64,000 bases of DNA from Cyclobacteriaceae bacterium (lineage in GTDB: Bacteria > Bacteroidota > Bacteroidia > Cytophagales > Cyclobacteriaceae), in the NCBI GenBank assembly GCA_019694875.1, contig JAIBBC010000001.1, positions 1 to 64,000 on the forward strand, written 5' to 3'. The position numbers were made by a program, and so were the translations under genes. The notes under the pieces were generated by a model that was given only the letters and a program-made list of their open reading frames with translations, was not told the origin of the DNA and made no database searches. Shown piece by piece: positions 27,004-35,840 of the stretch. How positions within the stretch are numbered: the first letter of the stretch is position 1; every line of letters starts with the position of its first letter.

Positions 27004-27735
27004 TTACGAGAACTGTAATGCAGTCACCTGCTTGTACTGCGCACTTGAAGTGCCGAACAACGACTTCACGTACAGTTTCACGCTCTGGGCTACATCGAGC
27101 ATGCCGGTTGTTTCTCCGTACAGCGCTTTGTCGCGGGCGATGCGGGCGTTGCTCAACGCGGTGTTGGCGTTGATTACGGCTGTGTTCTTCGCGCGCAGGT
27201 CGGCCAGCAAGGTGTTCAACGATGCCACTTTCAGTTCGGCTTCGTTGGGCAGGTACTTCGGCTCGGCCGTGAGCGTTGCTAACATTTGCGCGAAGTGATC
27301 GACCCGTTTGTTGTAGCTCTGCTGCGATACTGACGCAGTTCTTACGGGTTCTGCGCCTTCGGCCAGGGCTTTTGCATCGGGTTTTTCAACGGCCTTTGCA
27401 CGCTTGCCCTGGATCTTGTTGTTGGTCGACCTTACATCGGCCACGGTTTGCGCTGCCGCTTCGGTTGCCGCCAATGCACTGACGATTTTGGTAGCCAATA
27501 ACCGCAGGGGCTTAAAAGCAATCTCGCGGGCGTTGGTTGCATTGTCGTACGCGGTTTTGGCAACTTTCACACTTTGCAAGGCTGCGTTTACCGCAGTAAG
27601 CTGGGCGGTGAGTGCCGCAAGCTTTAATGCAGGTTTGCTGGGGTTGTACGGAGGACCATAGGCAGTGCAAAAGCTGACAAGGTCTTCGAAGGTGGCCACA
27701 TTCTTTGCGTGACCGGTTTCTGTTGAGGATGACAT
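27004..27735 (-). CDS. Helical protein of unknown function
   Basis: The 243-residue protein starts at ATG 27735 (MSSSTETGHAKNVATFEDLV); an in-frame ATG ten codons upstream is less likely. It is Ala-rich and almost all helix, with two internally similar halves (NAALQSVKVAKTAYDNATNA and NTALSNARIARDKALYG). That points to an ancestral duplication and long coiled-coil bundles. There is no signal peptide. Function is unknown. Confidence 0.65.
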   Translation of the reverse strand: MSSSTETGHAKNVATFEDLVSFCTAYGPPYNPSKPALKLAALTAQLTAVNAALQSVKVAKTAYDNATNAREIAFKPLRLLATKIVSALAATEAAAQTVADVRSTNNKIQGKRAKAVEKPDAKALAEGAEPVRTASVSQQSYNKRVDHFAQMLATLTAEPKYLPNEAELKVASLNTLLADLRAKNTAVINANTALSNARIARDKALYGETTGMLDVAQSVKLYVKSLFGTSSAQYKQVTALQFS

Positions 27736-27889
27736 AATTTTTATGGTTTTAAATTTATTTGTCACTCCTTACACAGACAGTGTGCCGGGACATTTTCTTG
27801 GATTTTGACTCTATTTTGATGGTGTTGTCGGCGGAAGTCACGAAATTTCGTGTACTGGCTCCCTATATTTCGTGAGGTGGTTAGGGATT

Positions 27890-28199
27890 AGGGACCCTTC
27901 GACAAGCTCAGGGTGACAGGGATTGGGAATTGTCAATAGTCTTTAGTCCAAAGTCAGTTGGCAGTAAGCAAACCAGGCAATAGGCAATTTTTGAAACAAC
28001 ATAGCCGGGAGAATTTTCGAATTACTATTAACGATTAACGATTAACGCATCACGAATTGCGAATAGTCGATAGCAGAAGTCAATTGGCAGTAAGCAAACC
28101 CCGGCAATAGGCAATTTTGAAACACATAGTCGGGAGAATTTCGAATTACGGTTGACCACTCACGATTAACTAATAACGATTAACATTTCACGAATAAGG
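27890..28199. repeat. AT-rich interspersed repeats (downstream block)
   Basis: The gap 27736-28200 holds no gene. It contains a CCCTTCGACAAGCTCAGGGT dispersed element (27895-27918), two more copies of the GTTGGCAGTAAGCAAA block (about 27957 and 28081), and ATTAACGATTAACG strings up to the next gene. Confidence 0.7.
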
Positions 28200-28200
28200 A

Positions 28201-29262
28201 ATGTGCAAGGTCTATAACACGATTGGCTCGCTCACGCATATCAAGAGTCGCCTGGCGCAGCATGGAATTCACGATTTTCATTCGATCAATGAACTGTTAG
28301 CCTTTCAACGCAATTATGCCACGGCCCGCGAGGACGTGATCACGAAACAACGTGCGGTGGTTACGGAGGAAAGAAATAACCTGAGCACAGTAGTTGCAGC
28401 AGCGGAGCGTGACCTGGAAGCTGAAACGAAGGCGCTTCAACAGAAGTACCAGGGTGACATTACCCGGCTACAGGAAGAATATGAACGGCTTGCCAACGCG
28501 GAGAAGACGTACCTGCAGGAGTTCACGTACAGCTTCCGCGCAACCTTTAGCCTGCTGAGGATTTACTACATCCGGTTAACAACCAACAAAAAGATTAGCC
28601 GTGCCCTTCGGCCCAGGGTTGAGCAATTGGCGCAGACGCGCGAACGGCTTTACTTCCTGACAAATCATTTTGACTCGGCTGTGAACGAAAAGACCTGGCG
28701 GACGCTGCGCGAGCTGGACCTCAAGCAACAGGTTATCGCTGAGGTTAAGAGTTACATTTATGGCGCGATTGGGGAGAACAAAGTAGTAGAAGAATTAAAA
28801 CACTTACCGGACGACTACATTTTGATCAACGACTTCTCGTACACGTTTCACAAACCGCTGTACTTTAAACAGCAGGATACACGGATCCGGAGTATTCAAA
28901 TCGATCACATTCTCATTTCACCTGCGGGTGTTTTCCTGATTGAGACGAAGAACTGGAGTAAGGAATCGCTGCAAAACCTGAACCTGCGCTCACCGGTGGA
29001 ACAAATACTGCGAACCAGCTTTGCGCTTTATATTTTATTACACCGAACTCCAGGCTTTAAGCTGCGCCATCGCTGGGGCGAGCGGAAAATCGCCATCAAG
29101 AACCTGATTGTGTTAATCAACCACAAACCACGGGAGGAGTTTCAGCATGTGAAGGTTTTAACGCTGAATGAACTCGTTCGGCATGTTACGTATTTCCAGC
29201 CGAGTTTATCGCGCGAAGAAACGCGTGAGATTGCGGAGTATTTAGTCAAGACTAACAGCTAA
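28201..29262 (+). CDS. NERD domain protein
   Basis: In this 353-residue protein, residues ~30-165 form a long coiled coil (RNNLSTVVAAAERDLEAETK onward). A NERD domain follows: IYGAIGENKVVEEL, then LINDF, then IDHILISPAGVFLIETKNWS, which carries the acidic and E-x-K residues of the endonuclease-like core. NERD proteins are nuclease-related and often sit near restriction or plasmid genes. Here it is 85 bp from the convergent end of the type I restriction island, so it may belong to the same defence region. Confidence 0.85.
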   Translation: MCKVYNTIGSLTHIKSRLAQHGIHDFHSINELLAFQRNYATAREDVITKQRAVVTEERNNLSTVVAAAERDLEAETKALQQKYQGDITRLQEEYERLANAEKTYLQEFTYSFRATFSLLRIYYIRLTTNKKISRALRPRVEQLAQTRERLYFLTNHFDSAVNEKTWRTLRELDLKQQVIAEVKSYIYGAIGENKVVEELKHLPDDYILINDFSYTFHKPLYFKQQDTRIRSIQIDHILISPAGVFLIETKNWSKESLQNLNLRSPVEQILRTSFALYILLHRTPGFKLRHRWGERKIAIKNLIVLINHKPREEFQHVKVLTLNELVRHVTYFQPSLSREETREIAEYLVKTNS

Positions 29263-29346
29263 CATAACCGCGAAATTGGAAGGTGATCATTCTAGTACGA
29301 GAACTGAGCGGCTGACGCAGGACTTTGATGTGCAATGATTTTGAGA

Positions 29347-30012
29347 TCAGCGGTTTTCTGCTGCCACCTTCACGAAAACCCGCTTGACAATTCCATTCTC
29401 CTCAACAGCCTTAACTGTCAGCTTGATGACACCAGGACCAGGTTTATGAAATACACGGCAGTGAATTTTTTTGATATAGCCTACCTGGGTGTCTCCTTTG
29501 AAAACTTTCACAGCATCTTTATCATGCGCGTTGCCTCTGTCAAGCTTATACGTAAGGGTGTCCCCCTTCTTCAAACTGCCTGCCGGGAGTTTCAATAAAC
29601 TTAAACTTGCTACATCCGTTAGGAAGCAAAGTGATTTGACGCGGTTATAGTCGGCAAGAAATTCAAAATTATCCGTAGCGCTTAATCCCTGAGTGTGTGC
29701 AAGCAGGTAAAACTTGTCGTCCTTGTATTTAGGGTGTATTTCCCAAAAATCTAAGAAGTCTCTTATGTCCGAACGCTCTGATTTAATGATTCTTTGGCCA
29801 AAGATTTCGATTACATTATCAGAATATTTCTTGTTGAGATCAGCAAACTCCGGATACGGCGCAAAGCCCTCCTTCTTAGCAGCATCAACCCCCTTTTTCA
29901 GGTATTCAAAACGTACACCTTCCGTGGCGTTCCTTTTCAAAACGCCCACGATGTGCCTGCGCTCACCTTGGCCCTTACGCCAGCATAAATATATAAAGCC
30001 TATTTCCTTCAA
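29347..30012 (-). CDS. HIRAN domain protein, partner of the HipA-like kinase
   Basis: In this 221-residue protein the N-terminal ~115 residues (FIYLCWRKGQGERRHIVG, then FGQRIIKSERSDIRDFLDFW) resemble the N-terminal domain of HipA-type proteins. The C-terminal part (GNAHDKDAVKVFKGDTQVGY onward) is a HIRAN domain, a fold that recognises DNA ends or damaged DNA. The start overlaps the kinase stop by 4 bp. The pair looks like a HipA module split into an N-domain/HIRAN sensor and a separate kinase. A role in defence is inferred from position. Confidence 0.8.
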   Translation of the reverse strand: MKEIGFIYLCWRKGQGERRHIVGVLKRNATEGVRFEYLKKGVDAAKKEGFAPYPEFADLNKKYSDNVIEIFGQRIIKSERSDIRDFLDFWEIHPKYKDDKFYLLAHTQGLSATDNFEFLADYNRVKSLCFLTDVASLSLLKLPAGSLKKGDTLTYKLDRGNAHDKDAVKVFKGDTQVGYIKKIHCRVFHKPGPGVIKLTVKAVEENGIVKRVFVKVAAENR

Positions 30013-31079
30013 TTTTCCTCTTCAATTAACGCCTTTAAACGGGCAATTCTGGAAAGTACCAATTTACTCATCAGTTCCTTCCTTTCCGAGGGGATTCTGA
30101 TGTATTGACACTCCAGAGGCAAATCAACGTCAACTTTAGAAATAAGTTCAGAGAATTTTTGCGCCTTAAACCTCTCAATAACCCTTTTAACAGGATTTTG
30201 AACCATCTCGCGGAATTTCTCCTCCTTCAAAAGATTAGTGAGCAAAACGAAGTGACTTACCTTTTTATCCTTCCAGTGAATTTCACTTAATCCCTTTTTA
30301 ACATACGCGTCCACTAGCTTGTCATCATTTATCATCTGCACAACCTTGTCGTCCAGCAATTCTCGACCAAAACTGCAGCCGTTATCATATATAGGTGAGA
30401 ATCTTGTCTTTTTTGGTAAGGACAACTTTGCCCTTCTATACTCCTTTCTGAGGCTGCCATTTTTAGTGTACATTTTTTTAAGAAACTTCACTAACCATCC
30501 AGGCATCTCCTTTAGTCTCTTTTCATGTGTTAGCAAGAACTCAATGCCGGCAAAGGACTTTGATATTCCAGAGTGCGTATTGATAAGGGCCCAATTCTCC
30601 TGATGCCGATCACTATTACCGATTAATGCATCAAATACTAACATTTCGATAATATCACTAATATATTTCTCGAATCCGAGGAATTTTAATGACGCAGCGA
30701 TGAGTTCGAACGAATAGCGATGACGAAGCGAACGATCATCTGGATTAAACGCATTGTCGAATGCCTGGATGTAACGACCTCCTTCCACCAACTCCTCCTT
30801 ATCCGAATTAATCATTGACTTGGAAATGCAGCCGACTTCACCACCACGAACAGCAATGTGATATGGCAAAACATTAAAACCACACATTTTACCTAATTCA
30901 TAGGCAATGATTTCCGACCAAAATTCATATTTGTAATCCTTACTAAGTCTTTTAAACGATTGTTTAAAGTAATATAATTTTAAATCTGCCGGACTCTGAT
31001 AAATTTTCTTGTTTCGCGTACCTCCGGTATTCAACCACGGTTGTTCATTCCACTCTGTTATGTCGTACAGCTCAGGCAT
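30009..31079 (-). CDS. HipA-like serine/threonine kinase
   Basis: The 356-residue protein has a catalytic loop FDALIGNSDRHQENW (catalytic D157, metal-ligand N162) and a metal-binding IYDNGCSFGREL (D232, replacing DFG). Both match HipA/CtkA-type kinases. No upstream HipB-like repressor gene is present. It lies 63 bp after hsdR and overlaps the HIRAN gene, so it is a rider on the type I restriction operon. It could be a growth-arresting toxin triggered by DNA damage or infection; the target is not known. Confidence 0.85.
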   Translation of the reverse strand: MPELYDITEWNEQPWLNTGGTRNKKIYQSPADLKLYYFKQSFKRLSKDYKYEFWSEIIAYELGKMCGFNVLPYHIAVRGGEVGCISKSMINSDKEELVEGGRYIQAFDNAFNPDDRSLRHRYSFELIAASLKFLGFEKYISDIIEMLVFDALIGNSDRHQENWALINTHSGISKSFAGIEFLLTHEKRLKEMPGWLVKFLKKMYTKNGSLRKEYRRAKLSLPKKTRFSPIYDNGCSFGRELLDDKVVQMINDDKLVDAYVKKGLSEIHWKDKKVSHFVLLTNLLKEEKFREMVQNPVKRVIERFKAQKFSELISKVDVDLPLECQYIRIPSERKELMSKLVLSRIARLKALIEEEN

Positions 31080-31142
31080 TGGCAGGTTAATGATTTATGT
31101 TTTAATAAGTAAACGAATTGTTGGTTGGGATTGCATTATTTA

Positions 31143-34013
31143 CTACGCCATCATTCCCACCTCAAACACTTCCACGTATTCTTTCATTTTACTGATAATC
31201 CGGTCGCCAATTTCACGGGCTTGCAACACGCTTGGCCTGTCTCCCAAACATTTTAGCACATCTGCCCGGATGGGTTCCTGACCGCTGAATATGTACGCTT
31301 CGATGAGGGCTTTGAATTGCTCTTTGTCGAGCGACTCATCGTCACACAGTTTGGCCAGCGAAAGGACTTTTTGTTCCTGCCAATACTTTTCAAACTCATC
31401 CTGGATATTGTCGGCATCGTCAATCTTCGGAAGGTTTTCTTCAATGAACTTTTCGATCAGTTCCCGCTTGCTGCGCAACTGTACTTCACTGTTCAGCAAA
31501 TCCATGATGGCTTTCTTCTGCTTCTGCGCATCACTGGCTTTGGTTTGTTTAAGTTTAGCGATCAGTTTGATGATATAGGCTACGTTGATCAGGTCGCGAT
31601 GGATGAGCTCAACTTCAAAATCAATGTCGTTCAGGATAGACGTTTTGTGCTTCGCGTTGTCGCGCTTCACTTTGTCGTACAGGTCGATGTACTTGGTCTG
31701 ATAGCTCAGGAACGTATCTTCATCGATGCCGAGATTATCCCAGCTGAAGTCAGCGTACGATTCCAGCACATTCTTAGCCCGTAACAGTTCCCGGAAGGCT
31801 TTGATGAATGCAGCTTCTTCTTCCTCCCCGGCTAAGTCATCCACACTTTGCCACGTGGGTGCGAGCGTTAATAATTTCTTCAGCGCCTCATCGAATTTTT
31901 CTACAATCTTCTCGTAGGGCGGAAGTATGATTTCCTCAATCGCCTCCTTGTTTGAAAACAGCGTGATCGCTTTGTCGGTTGCATCTTTCAGGTTCCGGAA
32001 GGCCAGGATGTTGCCCTGCGATTTCTTCTCGCCCAGGATCCTATTCGTTCGTGAGTATGCCTGAATAAGGCCGTGGTGTTTCAGGTTTTTATCGACATAC
32101 ATCGTGTTGACTTTCTTGGCATCGAACCCGGTGAGGAACATGTTCACTACCAATAACAGATCAAGCCGGTCTTTTTCATCATCAAACAATTTCTTCTCGC
32201 GTTCCTTCAGGCGCTTGCTGATGTCTTTAAAATAGTTCTCGAACTGCTGATCTTCTTTGGTTGAAAAGGCAGTGCCATACATTTTGTTATAGTCGGCAAT
32301 AAAGCTGTCGAGTTTTTCACGGTTGTGTTGTGACTGATATCCGGGTTTCGGCTCTGCCGCCATGGGAAGCTCGTCCGGAAGATAGTCCTGAGCGTCTTCA
32401 TCATCGTCATTGGCCCCGTAGGTGAAAATGGTGGCAATGCGCAGATTATGCTCACCCGCTTCTTTTTTGCGCTTGAATATCTGGTAGTACTTGATCAGGT
32501 TTTCAATGCTGCTTACCGCAAATAAGGCCGAGAATTCTTTATCGAACGTTTTCTGATCGTGATACTTGATAATGTAGTCGGCTATTTTTTCCAACCGGCT
32601 TTCATCGTTCAGTACCTCCGGGCGATTGATGTCTTCCACCTCAATGTCAATGAGTGTATTACCCTTTTGCTTATAGCGACCTATGTATTCGACTCCGAAC
32701 CGCAACACATTCTGATCGCGGATGGCATCGGTTATCACATATTTATGGAGGCACTTGCCAAACAGGTCTTTTGTGGTGCGTTTACCATACTCATTCTTGC
32801 TGGAGTTTTCCGCAAAGATGGGGGTGCCGGTAAAACCAAAGAGCTGAGCTTTATGGAAATACTTTTTGATCCGGTCGTGCGTATCGCCAAACTGCGAGCG
32901 GTGACATTCATCGAAAATGAACACAATCTTTTTATCGCGCAGGTGTTTGAGTTTGTTCTCGAAATGACTTTTGTTGATAGCGTTGTTCAGTTTCTGGATT
33001 GTCGTAAGCACCAGCTTCGTATCATCGGTTAACTGCTTTACCAGCGAGGCCGTGTTGTTGGTAACATCCACACTGTCTTTCTTGAACGCGTTGAATTCGT
33101 TCATGGTCTGGTAGTCGAGGTCTTTGCGGTCAACCACGAAAACAACTTTATGTACCTGCGGCAAATCCATGATAATCTGACTTGCTTTAAACGAGGTAAG
33201 CGTTTTTCCTGAGCCGGTTGTGTGCCAGATGTAGCCGTTGTCGTTGCCGGAGCTAACCTGCCTGATGATGGCCTCCACCGCGTAGTACTGATAGGGACGC
33301 AGCACCATCAGGTTTTTGAACGTTTCGTTCAGCACAACATAGTGTGCAATGTAGTTCCCTAACCGTGCAGGACTTAGAAATTCATTTGTGAAGGCGGGCA
33401 GTTCCTTAATGTTCCTGTTATTCTCATCGGCCCAGAAGAACGTTTGAAGTACCGACTGGAGCTGATTGTTTGCGAGATACTTGGTATCGACATAATTGCT
33501 GATCACGAACAACTGCACGTACTGAAACAAACCATGATTACTCCAGAACGAGTGCTTCTGGTAGCGGTTGATCTGGTTAAAGGCTTCCTTGATTTCAATG
33601 CCTTTGCGCTTGAGTTCAATCTGCACCAGCGGAAGGCCGTTGACCAGCAGGGTTACGTCAAACCGATTTTTATACGTACCCTCAAGCGTGACCTGGTTTG
33701 TTACCTGAAACAGGTTCTGCGAAACATTTTCACTGTTAAAAAACCGCACATAAAAGTTTGTGCCATCTTCGCGCGTGAGGTTATATCGGTCTTTGAGGGT
33801 TTTGGCCTTTTCAAAGACATTACCTTTGGCGAGGTGGTTTACAATTGCCGTAAATTCTTTGGGCGTGAAGGTGGTTTTATTAAAAGATTCAAGCTGCGAT
33901 TTTAAGTTCTCAAGCAGTTCATTTCCATCGGCAATGCGAACAGAATGATAACCCAAGTGAGTTAGTTGCCGGATGAGGAACTCCTCTAGTATGGCTTCAG
34001 ATTGAATACTCAT
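31143..34013 (-). CDS. hsdR: Type I restriction endonuclease subunit R
   Basis: The 956-residue protein has an N-terminal PD-ExK nuclease (D119, E133-L-K135 in RFDV...QIELKR). The SF2 motor has Walker A HTTGSGKT (264-271) and DECH (368-371). The helicase C-terminal part (VVNMFLTGFDAKKVNTMYVD) and a helical C-terminus bind the methylase. It cuts DNA remote from the recognition site after ATP-driven translocation. The start overlaps the Abi-like gene by 4 bp. All core motifs are intact. Confidence 0.95.
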   Translation of the reverse strand: MSIQSEAILEEFLIRQLTHLGYHSVRIADGNELLENLKSQLESFNKTTFTPKEFTAIVNHLAKGNVFEKAKTLKDRYNLTREDGTNFYVRFFNSENVSQNLFQVTNQVTLEGTYKNRFDVTLLVNGLPLVQIELKRKGIEIKEAFNQINRYQKHSFWSNHGLFQYVQLFVISNYVDTKYLANNQLQSVLQTFFWADENNRNIKELPAFTNEFLSPARLGNYIAHYVVLNETFKNLMVLRPYQYYAVEAIIRQVSSGNDNGYIWHTTGSGKTLTSFKASQIIMDLPQVHKVVFVVDRKDLDYQTMNEFNAFKKDSVDVTNNTASLVKQLTDDTKLVLTTIQKLNNAINKSHFENKLKHLRDKKIVFIFDECHRSQFGDTHDRIKKYFHKAQLFGFTGTPIFAENSSKNEYGKRTTKDLFGKCLHKYVITDAIRDQNVLRFGVEYIGRYKQKGNTLIDIEVEDINRPEVLNDESRLEKIADYIIKYHDQKTFDKEFSALFAVSSIENLIKYYQIFKRKKEAGEHNLRIATIFTYGANDDDEDAQDYLPDELPMAAEPKPGYQSQHNREKLDSFIADYNKMYGTAFSTKEDQQFENYFKDISKRLKEREKKLFDDEKDRLDLLLVVNMFLTGFDAKKVNTMYVDKNLKHHGLIQAYSRTNRILGEKKSQGNILAFRNLKDATDKAITLFSNKEAIEEIILPPYEKIVEKFDEALKKLLTLAPTWQSVDDLAGEEEEAAFIKAFRELLRAKNVLESYADFSWDNLGIDEDTFLSYQTKYIDLYDKVKRDNAKHKTSILNDIDFEVELIHRDLINVAYIIKLIAKLKQTKASDAQKQKKAIMDLLNSEVQLRSKRELIEKFIEENLPKIDDADNIQDEFEKYWQEQKVLSLAKLCDDESLDKEQFKALIEAYIFSGQEPIRADVLKCLGDRPSVLQAREIGDRIISKMKEYVEVFEVGMMA

Positions 34014-34645
34014 CCTTCTGACTTTATTCTATCAAGATAAATTTTTAATTGCTCTTCATACTCTGTAAAGTCCTGATCATACAACGCCCTGCTATACTTA
34101 ATAGTTTTTAGAGGATAAACCTCATCCAGTTCGTCATTAAAATCGGGATTTGCATCATACTTAAGTTCTCTCTTAAATGATAGATCAATTTTGAAGAAGG
34201 AATCTAAGATATAATTAACCAAGGCATCAGTAACATGCATTATCATCATAGCAGAAGCTATTGAACTGACTTCAACCTTAGGGACTGCTTTGCCATGAGA
34301 TATGTCTCCCCTTTGATTTCTTAATTCAGCTAAAATTTGGATCATCGAAGATGTCCTGTAAATAAAATCCTCTTCAAAATAGGTATGGCTCTTGATGCGC
34401 CAACACGCGTTTCTAAACAAATCGGGAAAATCCATTTTATTTACTTTCTCGTTAGTTGCACTGCGGTCAAGCCGCAGAAGTATGGTCTTGCTTACGCCTT
34501 CTATAAGTGATTTAGCCGACTCAATTGCTATATCTGGATTTTTTTGACAATTCTCCTCAATCTTTTCAATTAGCGTTTCATAGTACAAAAAGTCTTCATG
34601 GCTCGTCCTATTAAGTTGGATAATATCCCTAGTCAAAGACATCAT
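34010..34645 (-). CDS. Abortive-infection C-terminal (Abi_C-like) domain protein
   Basis: The 211-residue helical soluble protein has the core LAELRNQRGDISHGKAVPKV, which matches the abortive-infection C-terminal family (conserved R-N-x(3)-D/x-x-x-H-G). It lies inside the hsd operon between hsdS and hsdR, 2 bp from hsdS and overlapping hsdR by 4 bp, so it is expressed with them. It may be an accessory that acts when restriction fails; direct function is unknown. Confidence 0.7.
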   Translation of the reverse strand: MMSLTRDIIQLNRTSHEDFLYYETLIEKIEENCQKNPDIAIESAKSLIEGVSKTILLRLDRSATNEKVNKMDFPDLFRNACWRIKSHTYFEEDFIYRTSSMIQILAELRNQRGDISHGKAVPKVEVSSIASAMMIMHVTDALVNYILDSFFKIDLSFKRELKYDANPDFNDELDEVYPLKTIKYSRALYDQDFTEYEEQLKIYLDRIKSEG

Positions 34646-34647
34646 AC

Positions 34648-35837
34648 CTATACAAACATTTGTTGTAACAAACCTCTTTTAAAGTTTTTTGTGTTATCAA
34701 TTTGGTTGATTATACTTTCAATTCTCCTATCAAGAATAGTCAAAAAGCTAGCTATCATCTGTTGTTCGTTTGGGACTGGTAATGGTATTCTGATTCGTCC
34801 CAGGTCTTTTGAATTAATAGCTGGGAAACTCGTGCCCGTACATTTCTCGATTACCTCGTTAACAAAATTATCAGAATGCAATAGTTGAAAGATGTATCCT
34901 GCACTCTGCCTAGTTCTTATTTGAGCGTAACCAGTTGACGCCACATAGTCACCCTCTTTATTAAATAGGAGGTTGTTCATCTGATATGGACGCACAGTTT
35001 GATAAAGAATATCTTGCGGCAGCAGCTTTCTTTGAGCCCTGCTTGGGGCTTCACTTCTGTTTAGCTTCTTTTCCTGAATCAATTTTCCCTTCTCTACACT
35101 TTCCAGATCAATATAAATAAACGATTCAGGTAAGTCTTGATTTACAGGATTGATCTCGCAAACCTCGCAAAGCATCTTCTCCTCCCACTTCGGAAAAGTT
35201 TTTCCGTTCTCGTCTTTGAATCTCAGCTTACCCAAAAACAGTTGTTGCATAACGCCTTTTTTGTATTGCTCCAGCAATTCTTTTTTGCGCTTAAGTTGCT
35301 GGATCTTTTCATCTACAGCTGATAAAAAGGAAGCGATTTTTTGTTGTTCGGGGAGAGAGGGAATTTTCAAATTTAGTAACGCCAGCTGCGATGAATATAA
35401 ATGCACAACTGAAATTCCTTGAGCCAAATTAGCAATATCCCTTTTTCTTTTACTATTTAAATAATAGGAAAGAAAAACACCATTATTTGATGTCTTAATA
35501 ATATTCAAGTCCCCCCAAGGGCAATACCCTTCCTTAGAACACATGATGCAGTTGCAATATCAATTTGCGTTTCACCCGAGGCGGGAATTATCACATCATT
35601 TGCCTCACTGAAAACCAAGCTATCAATAGACACATTAGTTCTAGATTTAACTTTGCTAATTGTTTCACCGTAGTGAGTATATAACTCACCGTATCTAATA
35701 CACTCAGTTATTCCGTTGTCAACAATATCAGTTTTAGCAAGACCTTTCCCCTTGGAAAATTTCGCTATATCCCCTAGTCGGAAAACTCGCCAGTCTTCCT
35801 TGAACTCTTTAAATCTTAGTCTTGGAACTTTTGACAT
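34648..35837 (-). CDS. hsdS: Type I restriction specificity subunit, interrupted by a frameshift at a poly-G tract
   Basis: Two overlapping frames together make a normal ~396-residue HsdS. The first runs from ATG 35837 (MSKVPRLRFKEFKEDW) through part of the first target-recognition domain and stops soon after GIALGG. The second holds the rest, with the central conserved LPEQQKIASFLSAVDEKI, the second target domain and the C-terminal PNEQQMIASFLTILDRRI. The break falls at a run of six G (C on the plus strand, 35511-35516). Seven G would restore one frame. It may be a phase-variable or mutated allele, or a sequencing error. As it stands, specificity would be lost or altered. Confidence 0.9.
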
Positions 35838-35840
35838 AGA

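Noticed and set aside
29276..29292. Cluster leader sequence near the HIRAN gene end (GGAAGGTGATCA shared with 39288)
   Set aside because: Only about 12 bases match, on the wrong side of the genes, without the palindrome or the 33-bp repeat.
29291..29318. Fragment resembling the 23S rRNA string AGTACGAGA
   Set aside because: The match is only about ten bases and the flanks do not continue as rRNA.
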